Source: Liriodendron chinense
Lineage: Eukaryota; Streptophyta; Magnoliopsida; Magnoliales; Magnoliaceae
Reading direction: 5' to 3'
Assembly: GCA_003013855.2 (NCBI GenBank)
Contig: ML058460.1
Location: 1,736,001 to 1,800,000 of the forward strand
DNA length: 64,000 bases
The notes beneath the pieces are model-generated. The model was not told where the DNA came from, did no database searches, and saw nothing but the letters and a program-made list of their open reading frames with translations. Positions 45,601-56,199 of the stretch are shown one piece after another. Position 1 is the first letter of the stretch. Each line of letters starts with the position of its first letter. The position numbers and the translations under genes were made by a program.

Positions 45601-48600
45601 ATGGATGGTTCTAAAGTGGGCACCTTAAATCATTTGTGTATCCCCACTATTACGTTAGATGGTCACAATTACTTAACATAGCTCTGAGTCTTAGTAGTAA
45701 GAAGAAACTAGAATATGTAACCGGAGACAAGACCTAACCACCCGAAGATGACCCACTGCAAGAAGACTTGGAAAGACACAACTTCATTATTGTAAACTGG
45801 TTAGTCCACTCAATGCATCTTCAGATTAATTGCTCATTAATGTTATACAAAACGGGCAAAGATGCACTCTCATCGTGACGACTAGATCCATATATACGGC
45901 CAACCTCATTAATTGTGAGATCACAGACATGCAGTAAGGCAATGTATTTTTTTAGCTCTATTATGCCTCACTCATCAACGTTGGAAAGAACTCAATTATT
46001 GTAATTATATGGTAATTTGGTCATAAGACCACGTTTTGTGGTGAAATAAATATCTGTAATAAAATAGACTAGGTTGGTGGCTTGACCAACTTCTCCATCC
46101 CAATCACCATTGGTACTTGGCACGCTAGCCACTCCAACCAAACCAACCTTATGGCACTCGACAGTAGAAAAACCAAAATAGCCAACTGTGCGCATTGAAC
46201 AGTTAAGATCGTAGGAACGTTTGACCGAGTAGATTTTTGGTATTCATGGTGGGCCCATCATATTGATGGCCTGCTTGGGCCGTGCCCACACGGATGTTGA
46301 TCCAAGCAAAATCCCATTTTGCCAAACATGCACAGGAGGTTGTCCTCCAATTCACAAGTTCATATGTTATGAGGTCCAGAGACTTATCTGGTGCACCCCA
46401 CCAGCCAGTGGCCCAAAAATCATCACAATTGGGACAATCCTAGCTTTCAATCGGCAGACTAACGACCCAAACTCACCTTCATGAAAATAGCATCTCCGCT
46501 TGGGACGCCGACAAACATATCCCCTCCAACGTGATTCACACCTGCAACCAAATCAACCCGTTTCTTAGTGAACATACACTACAAAATAAAATAAAATAAA
46601 ATGCCAGCCATTTATGTATCATATGCCTACTGTCGTTGATAGTGGACAATTGAATCACCAGAGTTCTGTAAAATAGTAAGTATATCAAATGGGTGGGGTG
46701 TGGATTCGCTTCCCAGCAAAAGGCATGAAGAAAACTTTATGCACAGGGGATTATCACCTCATGATGTGTGGAATCCGAACCGTGCATCTAGTGGGCTGCC
46801 TCTCCTTTTTGCGGTCAACTAGCTCAGGTGGGACACAGTAAGGAAGAAATGTACAGTAATGCCTAATGCCTAGATATTCACATTGTGTGGGTCATCTGAC
46901 TTTCGGAATGGCCTGAGTTTTGGTTCGTCCATTCCTCCTCGCGGGACTCACCTGATGAGTGGGTTGGATGCTGTATACACAACACGGAGAGTCCCACATT
47001 CCATATGGAATTTTCTATGGTGGGCCTACCCTCCAGCGTCCCAAAATTTTCATTTGATATGACCCACCTAGCTTCACGGATAATGCTGGATTTTTATATT
47101 TAATGGACAGGTTGGATGGCAATTGCATCTGATCTTTCCCAAGTAAACACATACATACCAGGATAGTTAGGTGCATCCGCGATGACATGTGGCAAATCAA
47201 AATTGGTACCGTTGATATGTGGGTATTTAGAGACAATCATGTTGAGGATGGCCCCGGTCCCACCACCTACATCAACCACCTCCTTCAGCCCTTCAAATCC
47301 CTTGTATGTTTCTAGAATCTTCTTCATGGTTATGCTAGAATGATCGGCCATGCCGTTGTTGAAAACCTTGTTGAACCTAGGATCCGTGCCATGGTACTCA
47401 AATGCAGTCATGCCATAGGCCTTGTTGAAGGGGATGCCCCCTTCTAGAACCGCATCTTTTAAGTGATACCTGGCCCACCAAAATAATGAAGTGATTAAGA
47501 AATATCATTTTGCGTTAGTATATGTTGGGAAGGAAATAGATCACACGCAGCGGAAGCAAGAAAAAAATCAAAGGATGGCAAACCCAATGATCAAGCAAAT
47601 CAACATACATGAGAAGGCAATTCAATTTTTAACATGGAAAAATCCCTTATGGGTAAAAAATCATAGCACAAAGAGAACAATCCACTATGAATCAAAAGTT
47701 ACAAGAGATTATAGAAAAGTCCAAACCCGGATCACAACCCACAAGAGAAACCCCAAGCTAACAAAGCTATTCTCACATGAGAAGGACAAACACAGTCATT
47801 TCACCCAGAGAACTCCAAGTTTTTCTTAGCTCTTTCTCCCACCCTAGAACTCTCTCAATCCCTCTAGGATATCCGATCCCAATGAAAAATTCCCTAATTC
47901 CACATTAAACCCCTTATAAAGAAGAAAAACCGAAATTAGAAACAATTTACACAAAACCGCGCAAACTGATTTAGGTACTAACATCCCTATTAGTACTTTA
48001 ATACAAGACATGGAATGACAATTCCCCTGCCGTAACTCTCCTATACTAGCTCAACTATTTCAGGAGATTAGATCGCACCAAATTATCAATATTGATGATG
48101 AGGACCCTCTACCCAAATTTTACCTTCACCTTCGCCTCTGCTATTAAGACTTGTAGAACTGGTCACCTAAATCCTCCTTGGTGCGACCTCCTTTGGTTTA
48201 GTGGTTTCATTCCTAGGCACTCAGTGACTGCGTGGACGATTTTCCTAGGACGGTTAAAAACAAAAGACCTCTCTTGTGTTTTATGTCATGGTATTGAATC
48301 TATTAATCATCTATTCTTTTCTTATAGGTGCATCAACTGGATTTGGAAAAAGCTTCACTCTAAGCTCCTTATCTCTTAGATTCTCCATCCAACAATTGTC
48401 CAATTTGTTTTATATATGGTAGATTATGCTAATGATCAGATATCTATTTCTCTTTGTAGGCTATCTTTCTCTACCTTTACATGGGATATTTGGAGAGAAA
48501 GAAACTACTGTACCTTTAATTCTAAATCTCTCCCAAAGGAAACCATATTTAGAAATATTATCTTAGACATGAGTTAGTGTCATGTTTCTTTTTTAGCTTT

Positions 48601-51600
48601 CTATTACAAACATGGCTTCCAGTGCAATATCTGTGGCTTGGGATTTTATCATAGCCTACTCCATTCTATGCACCGCCATTGTCAGGTCAACCCATATGCA
48701 CAAAACCAAAGTGAACTGAACTCTAACCTGTATTGAGATATCTAGTTCTAAAGTTGCCCTCTTATGCTTTTCCCCTGAAGCTCGTCCTACTTGGGATATC
48801 GTGTTTGATACTAGCATGCAAGGGACCCCCTAGACAAATTAAATGCTTTCAAACATTATACCAAGGCATGCATTACTAAGTTCGGATCTATTATTACAGG
48901 TGCAACTATTCTGGTGCATAATCGTCAAAGTCTTGCAACTATAAGGGACCCCCACTCCTCTTCTTGGCAGATGCGCCTTTTTTGCTCTTGGTGTTCACTC
49001 TTTGATCGTTACATCTAGTAGTCATGTCGATATTGCCTCGAGGTGCCATTATACGAAGCTCTTGAAGCTAGCTGCTATTCCTGTGCGCACACTATTCTGT
49101 TTCATTACCAAGATTGAGATTGCTAGTTTTCTTTGATTGCCTGGCTCGGGCAATGTGTTTCCTTTAGTCCTTTGTGGCTTCTCTCCTCCTTCCTCTCTTT
49201 TTGCTCTTTTCTTTTCCTTTTCTCCCTTGTACTCGGGTTGTAGGTTACTTCTTTTTTCTCTCACTGGCGCAGCCGTAGGCGAGACGAGATCGAGCACCGT
49301 CTCTCTCGTAAGATAACAAATCCGAATCCACGGATCAATCGAACAACAGTTCGATCTTCCTTGATTGCTCAAGGGGCAGCTTGAAAAACACAAGCCAAAC
49401 AGAGATAAAGTAAAAAATAATTATATTAAAATTACATAATGTATCTAATAACGAAAATTAAAATAACATTTATAATCTCTAAGTCCTAACCCTCGTAGCC
49501 TATGTGTCCTAGTTGAATTAGGAAAATGAAAATAAGCAAAGAAAGTAAAACAAATTTGAAATTAGAAAGTTTACGGATTTCACGGGATACTGACCGGTCG
49601 GCCGGCCAGGGGGTCCGACCAGTTGGACTTTAGTGTAAAAACAATCCAAAGAGTTTTGACTCTCTCTGGAAAGGGACCGACTTGTCAGTCGACCGGTCGG
49701 GATAGGTCAGACTAAATGATTCAGCTGGTTGGACTGGACAAAAACAGTCCAGAGAGTTTTGGACTTTTGGACTCCTGGGGGTCGGTCGGTCGGGCAGGGG
49801 TCCGGCCGGTCGGCTGGAGGATCCAGCCGGTCGAATGGCCGGTCGGTTGGACCAAATTTGGTGCTTTCTTCGGGGTCTTGGGCCCGTGTTTAGTGACCTT
49901 CCGCTAATCCTTTGTGCGGTCCAACTTGAACATATAGAGGTCAGCTTCACCCTCTACATCACTTTCTTCTTAGGAGTTTTCTCCACTTGTTGTATTTTGC
50001 AAGCCTTTGCCCTGGATTAGTAATAAGAGAGTTTTGCTTACTTGCTTTTTCAAAAAAAAAAAAAAACTGCGCAGACTGCGTGATAGCATCGGACACTATT
50101 GGGCACCTTACAGATCACCAAATCCATCCAATGAGTTCACAGAAAATATCAGCGGAATTTCAGCCCCCCCTACAAAAACTTTCAAGCCCCTTGTAATAGT
50201 CATTGGGCGCCCTACAACCCTTGAAAAATTAGATCCGGCAGTTCAAATTTCAAAAGCCCTGTTCAGCGTAATTTCAGGGGATTAAGCCAAAGCTTGTCAG
50301 GCGCCTAACACTCCCTAGTGTATAAGATTGAAGACATCCCAAGAGTATAATGATGACCACTCTACCACACACGTCTGATTAGTGTTTATTTTAAGGGGAA
50401 TGATCGCATGTGTTGGGATTGTGCGGTCATTACCATAGGTTCCAGCTGTTTGTGACTGCTGGTGATGTGTATGTTGAATCCAAACTGTTCATCTGGTTCA
50501 CCTTCTTATGATCACCATAAATGCTAAGAATCATCCTCATTGGGGTAGTGACTGGCGTTATAGGTCATTGGACGGTCGAAAGGTTGTTCTGAGTAAGTCA
50601 GTTTGGGAGACTGAAGGTAGCTCTCAGTGCACCGAGAATTCAGGTGGGGCATACCCACAAGTGCTCAACCCTATACATTTTGCGTGGTATGGCCCAGCTG
50701 AGTTTGGAGTTTCCCTTCATCCTAGTGCGATGCACCTGATGGGATGGCATCTATACAAGATGGTGGACCCACATTCCATTTGGAAGTTTCTGGACGCGGT
50801 TTGCCTAGTCTCCCGAACACCAGCCAGATAGGTGGTGTCAAAGCTCCGTGGGCTCCACTATGATGTATGTGTTTTATCCATGCCGTCCATCCATTTTTGA
50901 AAGATCATTTTACCTCATAGGCCAAAAAGGGAGGCAGATCCAAATCTCGGGTGGACCATACCACAGGAAATAGTGGGAATTGAATTCTTACTGTTGAAAA
51001 CTTCCTGGGGCCCACAGAAGTTTTGGATCAAGATGATATTTGTGTTTTCCCTTTATCCAGGTCTGTGTGACCTTATCAAAAGGTTGGATGGCTAGTAAAC
51101 ATCATGGTAGTCCATAAGAAGTTGTAAATGATGGACGTTCAATAAACAATGTTTTCATGTGGTGTGGTCCACCTGAGATTTGGATCTGTCTCATTTTTGG
51201 GCACATACCTTAAAATGATCTGTAAAAATGTATAGATGGCGTGGATAAAAAACATACATCATGGTGGGGCCCACAGAGCTTTGACAGCAGCTATCTGGCC
51301 GGTGTTGGGGTGACTAGCCAAACCGCTTCCCAAGTTTCTATGGTTAGCGTCACGCCGATTGTCCCCTATTGTTCCATTTGAGGGTGCCTACACTTTTTGT
51401 TATTATTATTATTATTATCATTATTATTATTAAGCTATCTGTTGGGACATAAGCCTAACATGTTGGGAAGAATCTAATGGATGGGTCTGTTGGCGCTCAC
51501 AGATCATGGTGGACCGCACACAGCTTGGACATGTGGTAATGATCACCAATGCAAGAACATGCGTGATCATTCCACTTATGTTAGTGAGTTGGAGAAAATC

Positions 51601-51799
51601 CAACCCCCTAAATCAATGTCACTGCCGATCCGAGGTTTGCTAGTCTTAGATAGAACAAGTCTGGGAAATCTCAGGAATCCAAGGACAAGGGTTAACCCCC
51701 TGGGTTGGGATTAATGTCTTTAGAGGCATATATGATAGGCTGGCTAGGCTCCTCTTTGTTGCGGGTGGCCAGCCTGAATGTTTGCAGGGTGTATAGCTC

Positions 51800-51834
<35 letters not shown>

Positions 51835-51916
51835 CACTGAGGTCATGGGATTTGATGCCATGACCTCAGTGTTGAGATGAGGTTATCTTCAGGTGTAGAT
51901 TAATAGGCTGCAAATG

Positions 51917-51995
<79 letters not shown>

Positions 51996-54902
51996 TAGTA
52001 CATAGGGGCCTACCACTTGTCAAGTGGAACACATGCAATTGAAGAACCGATCATAAAGTGTGACTTAAAGGATTAAATAGGCCCATGTACATTTCAGCTA
52101 TGAGTTTGGTCCATAGTGGTTAAGCTAGACAACCTAAAGTGTGACTTTAAGCATGACAGATAGTAGCTATGGTGCAGATAACTATGTTCCTTTATGTATT
52201 ATTTACATCTTAGTTTTTAAAGCGTTAAATCACACCTTTTTTTTTTCAAAATTAAATTATCGCCAAAGCTAAGCGTGGTTCTTTTTTTAATATATTTATA
52301 AAAACATAAATATATTTCTAGTCAAGATCATACTTACGAGAGGTTCGCTGAGATGTATGGTACGTTGCGAATAGTACCTTCAGATTTGAGGTCATCTTTC
52401 ATTGATCCAAACGGTTTATGCCAGGCAGAATACAGTCTTGACTAGACCTTTGGCTCCTCACATTTTCGACATCACTCCAAGGCCAGGAATCCATCTGAGA
52501 GCTCTCCAAGTGACGCGGGTAGTCAATCATCAGCAGGAGCCGCCCTCTCATTCGGGAGCATAGAAAATCTGGATCACCTCCTCTGCCATGGTAAGATTGC
52601 TGCAGCAGTTTGGGGGCACTTTTCCAAAATATTTGATATGCCGATTGTTTTCGGGCAGCCCATTCAAAACATATCAAAACTATGGATGACCAAAGCCTCG
52701 AACAAGTCCAGGGTTCAGTTTCTTCTAGGTTTACTCCCATCCTTTCTAACCTGGGAGCTATGGTAAAGAAGAAATGCCTCTCGCTTCAATGGCATCCAGA
52801 TGACCCGCAAACAGGTCGTGAGTGGAATCATCAAGTGGCTTCAGGAGGCGACAATGCTCTTGAATATCGGAGATAGGCCATCTTTCCTCGAGCAGAGAGT
52901 GCTGATGGCTCTAGGCATTGAAGGACCTTCCCCCACCCCCTCAGGGTCAAGCCCGAATTGTTAAATGGAAAAGACCATGCTCGGTCAGCTTAAAGTTGAA
53001 CGTTGATGGCTCTTCGAGAGGTAACCTGGGAGAAGCATGAGGAGGGGGGAGTGTGTAGAGACGACTCCGGGCGGATGATTTTTGCATTCCATAACTATTG
53101 TGGCAGAGCGACAAACAATGAGGTGGAGGCCCAAGTGATTTTAGACGGGATTCAGATCTGTCAATCGATGGGGCTGAACAATCTCATCTTAGAGACGGAT
53201 GTGCCCATAGTCATGGGAGCGCTTGCGAACCCCAGTGTGTCATGCCCCTCAGCCATCTGGTATAGAGTGGGAAGCATCATTCAGCTGCAGAGATCAGTCA
53301 GTATAGGCTTCCACCACACCCTCAGAGAAGGCAACTCGGTAGCCAACGGTCTTGCTAAAATAGCCAGTGGCGGTGCTCCGAACACCATTTATACTTCCAG
53401 GGCTGATTTGCCTGAGGGAAATCTGTGGCTACCTCGCCCTCGATGCCTTAGGTATAGGCAATCTTAGGGCCAAGAATTCTTCCTCCTGCCCTAGAAACCT
53501 ATTTTTTTACCCACCAGACTAGGTAGATCTGATTGTTGGGGCTTTTCTTTTCCTTCCCTTCTGGAGGGTTGGGCATTTGTTCATGTCTCCGATAGATGAT
53601 TCCGGGGTTTTGGTTTCATAGTTTAGAAGAGGGGGCTGTCTTACGAATATTATAGGCGGGCCTATATTTTCCATTTGGGATTTTTGGGGTTCGTCCGAAT
53701 GTAAGTTTCGGTTGTGAGGACCTCGTTCATGTGAATAACACTTTCTTAAAAAAAGCAAAAAAAAAATTTAAAAAAAAAACTAAAAAAAAAAAAAAAAAAA
53801 AAAAAAAGTATGTTGGACGTATCTTTGATGGGAGACTCGCAAAAGATAAAATCTCTTGAAGTGGATTATTTTAGCTCTTGGATCATTTGACTCTCTTTAT
53901 TTGAATATGGATGATCTTCGACTTTCAAATAATCAAGGGTTACACCCACACCTTTGGGACTGGTAGGCTGAGTACTGAAGATAACCTTATTTCAACACTG
54001 AGGTCCTTGCATCGATTCCTAACGTGGAGGGTGGCTAATACTGAAGTGTGACCGACAGTGTGGGTGTGTACTTGAATCCTTTTTTATTCCAACCATGTGG
54101 TACTTGAAAGGGTTGAATATTTCTTGAATCCTTTTTTATTCCAACCATGGGGAGACCCATCATATAAATGATTCGATCAATGAAAAGGACCAAAATACAA
54201 TGGCTTTAAGTCCCCATGTATCCTATTGTACGTAGTAGGTGGGGATGTATTCTAGCAAACCTCCACACAAAATGCAATCCAACCGTTTAGAAACTGGAGT
54301 ATATGTCAGTTGTAATTTGTAAAGCATGAAAGTAGGCCCGGCTGCAACTCAACTCAATCTTCAACCATATCAAATGATTAGGTTGCGTGAAATCTCCTCA
54401 GCCGTTCAAGAAGGATTCCAACGTAGCATAGGGACCACCGGCCCACAATCATTTACCTTCTAAAAGAAAAAACAAGAGGCTGTGAATCATACCAGCTTTC
54501 CATGAGCACCTTATCTTGGTTCATGAGCACCAACGGCGCTATGGACACACCATCTTGGTTCTTAACGAGGAACTTGCACACAGGTGCGAGGCCATAAAAC
54601 CTCTCGACACGCCCATTGTCGTGGGTATGGAGGGAGCATGTGAGGACAGAGTAGCTAGCCAAGAGCCGAAGGATCCGATCGAGCATGATGGGGGCCTCTG
54701 GGTTCCGTGTGGGGAGTTGACAGGCTATCTCAGACGGTGAAAGGTGGGCCCCTGGCCCACTTTTGGCTATGATCTCCAGTACATTGAGCTCGATTACAGC
54801 TTTCAAGGTCATGGGCAGGACCGATGCGCAAGCTAGTTGCATGGCGAACATTGACTCTTCTTCTTCGTTGGAGAGTGTAGGCTGTTTGAGGGTTGAAGCC
54901 AT
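42622..54902 (-). CDS. COMT: Caffeic-acid-type O-methyltransferase OMT2 (361 aa, four exons over 12.3 kb)
   Basis: Cytosolic SAM-dependent methylation of caffeate/5-hydroxyferulate-type or related phenolic 3-hydroxyls is expected from the family. Predicted minus-strand exons are 54902-54493, 47469-47159, 46541-46477 and 42921-42622, with GT..AG borders and matching phases; the product is 361 aa. I chose the Met at 54902 (MASTLKQPTLSNEEE) because it gives the normal COMT N-terminus; an in-frame Met at 55001 would add 33 residues. Motifs are MFAMQLACASVLPM (dimerisation), LMNQDKVLMESWYHLKD, GMTAFEYHGTDPRFN, VVDVGGGTGA (SAM, D203), NFDLPHVIADAP and HVGGDMFVG. His266 in WILHDWSDDH, Glu294 in AESILPV and Glu326 in NPGGKERT are the catalytic set. 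Intron 1 (7 kb) and intron 3 (3.6 kb) are full of transposons, yet the coding sequence has no lesion. Whether such introns splice efficiently is unknown. The exact substrate cannot be read from sequence. Confidence 0.9.
43462..44117. mobile_element. hAT-type MITE in OMT2 intron 3
   Basis: Ends are TAGAGGTGGCA at the left and, inward from the right, TAGACCTGGCA. Flanking 8-bp repeats are AGCTCATT (43454-43461) and AGCTCAGT (44118-44125), 7 of 8 identical. GGGTCGGGTC-type subterminal sequence is present at both ends in opposite orientation. The 656-bp interior is AT-rich and non-coding. Confidence 0.8.
44374..44911 (+). mobile_element. Copia LTR in OMT2 intron 3
   Basis: Starts TGTTGTCGGTCGCC and ends near TTCGCAACA. 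TATATAAAG lies at 44567-44575, then ATTGAGAGAGTTTTAGGGTGG, an A-run of about 20, and the U5 phrase GAGTTTTTCTACGTTAAAAT. No exact target duplication was found. A copia gag remnant lies 0.7 kb downstream in the same orientation, so this may be its 5' LTR. Confidence 0.65.
45600..45990 (+). pseudogene. Copia gag remnant in OMT2 intron 3
   Basis: Broken reading with ITLDGHNYLT, KKKLEYVTGDKT, PPEDDPLQEDLERHNFIIVN and WLVHSMHLQINCSLMLYKT, the usual order of a copia gag N-terminal domain (NY..W....L..K....YV.G, then W...N..V..WL..SM). Stops occur at the expected Trp after NYLT and elsewhere. It lies in a gene intron on the strand opposite to OMT2. Dead. Confidence 0.7.
47524..47980 (-). mobile_element. 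Copia LTR fragment in OMT2 intron 1 (minus orientation)
   Basis: TGTTGGGAAGGAAATAG at 47524 is the minus-strand 3' end; inside are the complements of the U5 phrase (ACATGGAAAAATCCC), the ACAAGAGATTATAGA phrase and CTTATAAAG. The U3 part beyond about 47980 is missing. It starts only 55 bases from the exon 2 acceptor of OMT2. Confidence 0.7.
48083..49240 (+). pseudogene. LINE ORF2 C-terminal remnant (zf-RVT region) in OMT2 intron 1
   Basis: LLWFSGFIPRHSVTAWTIFL, GRLKTKDLSCVLCHGIESIN and HLFFSYRCINWIWKKLHSK form the zinc-binding reverse-transcriptase-associated domain (zf-RVT) that follows RT in plant LINEs. This is succeeded by FSTFTWDIWRERNYCTFNSK. Stops and shifts interrupt the frame. The tail to about 49240 looks like LINE 3' sequence. 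Inactive. Confidence 0.7.
49245..49910 (-). mobile_element. Gypsy-like LTR fragment (minus orientation) in OMT2 intron 1
   Basis: The reverse complement shares the order of phrases of LTR1-3: GGTGCTCGATCTC, a TGATCCGTGGATTCGGAT phrase, a TAGGACACATAGGCTACG-like phrase and the AC-rich U3 with repeated GACCGGTCGG (49595-49850). There are at least six CCGGTCGG or CCGGCCGG motifs here. Boundaries are unclear. Confidence 0.6.
50792..51330. mobile_element. Intact MULE-like MITE with 9-bp target duplication
   Basis: Terminal inverted repeats extend over about 100 bp: left GGACGCGGTTTGCCTAGTC, right (inward) GGAAGCGGTTTGGCTAGTC, continuing through CAGCCAGATAG, TGTCAAAGCTC, GTGGGC and ATGATGTATG. Flanks are GAAGTTTCT (50783-50791) and CAAGTTTCT (51331-51339), 8 of 9 identical. 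Long TIRs plus a 9-bp duplication fit Mutator-like elements. The 539-bp body is non-coding. This is the best-defined member of the common MITE family and lies in OMT2 intron 1. Confidence 0.8.
51802..51832. repeat. (CA)n microsatellite
   Basis: About 15 CA dinucleotides, directly followed by the hairpin at 51835. Confidence 0.95.
51835..51871. repeat. Hairpin with 14-bp perfect stem
   Basis: CACTGAGGTCATGG and its exact reverse complement CCATGACCTCAGTG are separated by nine bases. Part of this sequence returns inverted near 53972-54020. Confidence 0.85.
51918..51993. repeat. (TA)n microsatellite
   Basis: About 38 TA dinucleotides without interruption. Confidence 0.95.
52400..53810 (+). pseudogene. 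LINE ORF2 3' part with RNase H domain and poly(A) tail, in OMT2 intron 1
   Basis: The zf-RVT-like part (NLDHLLCHGKIAAAVWGHFS and WKRRNASRFNG-like) precedes an RNase H (RVT_3) domain: LNVDGSSRGN, GVCRDDSGRMIFAFHNYCGR, ATNNEVEAQVILDGIQICQS, LILETDVPIV and VSIGFHHTLREGNSVANGLA with the terminal H/N-D-type motif. The main open part runs 53003-53466. It ends in a long A-rich tract (53753-53806), the 3' tail typical of target-primed insertion. Several stops upstream show it is dead. Confidence 0.8.
53811..54452. other. No gene seen (OMT2 intron 1, exon-1-proximal part)
   Basis: Contains a sequence around 53972-54005 that is the inverted copy of 51862-51894 and a short direct repeat (TTGAATCCTTTTTTATTCCA twice near 54073 and 54125). 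No element end was resolved. Confidence 0.5.
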
Positions 54903-55057
54903 GTTAGAAGGAGTGGTGAGGAAGGGTTTCGAGATTGGAATTGTAGGGTTATGGTTCGGAGGCGTTTGGAGGTTGAATTTATGGGTTGGGAGGCTCACCA
55001 ACCAGGCAGTTTAGGACCCCACCGTGGTAGGAAGTGAGTGCACGAATTGCTTTTCTA

Positions 55058-56172
55058 TGAAGAGCGTGGATTGCGTGGTGTGGCAGACACCACCTACCTC
55101 GGCAGAGGTGGCAAAGTTCTGTCGGGTCCACCATGATGTATGTGTTTTTGTTGGGATTGGACGCCTCAAATCTTCAAGCATGAAGACCACCGACCGGCCG
55201 GCCGGCCAGTCGGTCACGTTTGGATCAAGACAGCAGGATTTCTGAAGCCTTTTGGGCCATCCGACCGGTCGGCCGACCGGCCGGTGGGGGGTACGACCGG
55301 TCGGCCGACTGGTCGGGCAGTTTCCTTTTTGCACTTGGTTTCTTGCGCGGTTTTGCGTAAGGAGTTTCTAATTCGGGTTTTCTCCTATTTAAGGAGATGT
55401 AATCCGAGATTAGGGTTGCCGCCAATAGGCCGAGGGATTGAGAGGGTTCTAGGGTGAGAGAAAGAGCTATGGAGGAAGCTTGGAGTTCTCTGGGTTGAGG
55501 GAAAGGGATGGGTTTGTCCTCCTCATGTGAGAATTAGCTTCGGGTAGCTTGGGATATCTCTTATGGGCTGTGATCCATGGTTTTCTTCTGTAATCTCTTG
55601 TAACTTCTGATTCATAGTGGATTGGTATTGCTTTGTGCCGTGGTTTTTTACCCTTGAGGGGTTTTTCCACGTAAAAATCAATTTACCTTCTTATGTGTGA
55701 TGATTTACTTGTTGATTGCCATTGTAGTGTGTTCCTCGCCTGCTTTGATTGCTTCCGCTGCGGGGCTCCTAACCCCGACAATACCCACATTATCCAACCA
55801 TTTTGCAAGATCATTTTAGGGCATGAGCCCGAAAATGAGGCAGATCCACAGCTCAAGTGGACCACACGACACTAACTCCTGCCATTTAAAACTTGTTGGG
55901 GGGCCAAAAGTCTAGGATCAAGCTGATATTTGTGTTTTCCCTTTATCTAAGTCGGCATGACCTTATGAACACGTTGGATGGCAAATAAACATCATGGTAG
56001 ACCCTATGGAGGTCTCAACGGTGGCTGTGGTCTTGTCTAGTACTTAGCTTTATATCTGCATCATTTTTTAGTTCGTGCGGAAACATCCTTAGAAAATTGA
56101 TAGACATATACAACACATATATCATGGAGGAGGCCAACTTTGCCGCATCCTCACACCATGCAATTCACGTCC
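55058..56172. mobile_element. MITE of the CATGATGTATGTG family, split by a solo LTR
   Basis: Left part GGATTGCGTGGTGTGGC to CACCATGATGTATGTGTT (55065-55148). The body resumes at 55781 with ATTATCCAACCATTTTGC, CATGAGCCCGAAAATGAGGC and CAAGTGGACCACAC, and closes with ATATATCATGGAGG and CACCATGCAATTCACGTCC near 56172. Together they give a normal-sized copy with a 632-bp LTR between. It lies about 160 bases upstream of the OMT2 start codon. Confidence 0.7.
55149..55780 (+). mobile_element. Solo copia LTR upstream of OMT2
   Basis: TGTTGGGATTGGACGCC at the left and CTCCTAACCCCGACA at the right; 632 bp, full length by comparison with the LTR at 38699-39274. U3 has several GACCGGTCGGCC/GACCGGCCGG motifs (55190-55320), then CTATTTAAGGAG (55386-55397) as a likely TATA region and the U5 phrase GGGTTTTTCCACGTAAAAAT. 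No copia coding sequence lies beside it. The flanking five bases do not match exactly. Confidence 0.8.
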
Positions 56173-56199
56173 TTAGCTAGAAAAACAGTTTGTACACCG

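Noticed and set aside
45035..45628. Plus-strand frames of 77 and 94 codons in OMT2 intron 3
   Set aside because: Low-complexity His/Ser/Thr-rich translation of CACC-rich DNA between a copia LTR and its gag; no domain.
54903..55001. Upstream in-frame Met of OMT2 adding 33 residues, possibly a transit peptide
   Set aside because: COMT enzymes are cytosolic and start near the second Met; the extension (Pro/Thr/Asn-rich) is more likely leader sequence, though it cannot be excluded.
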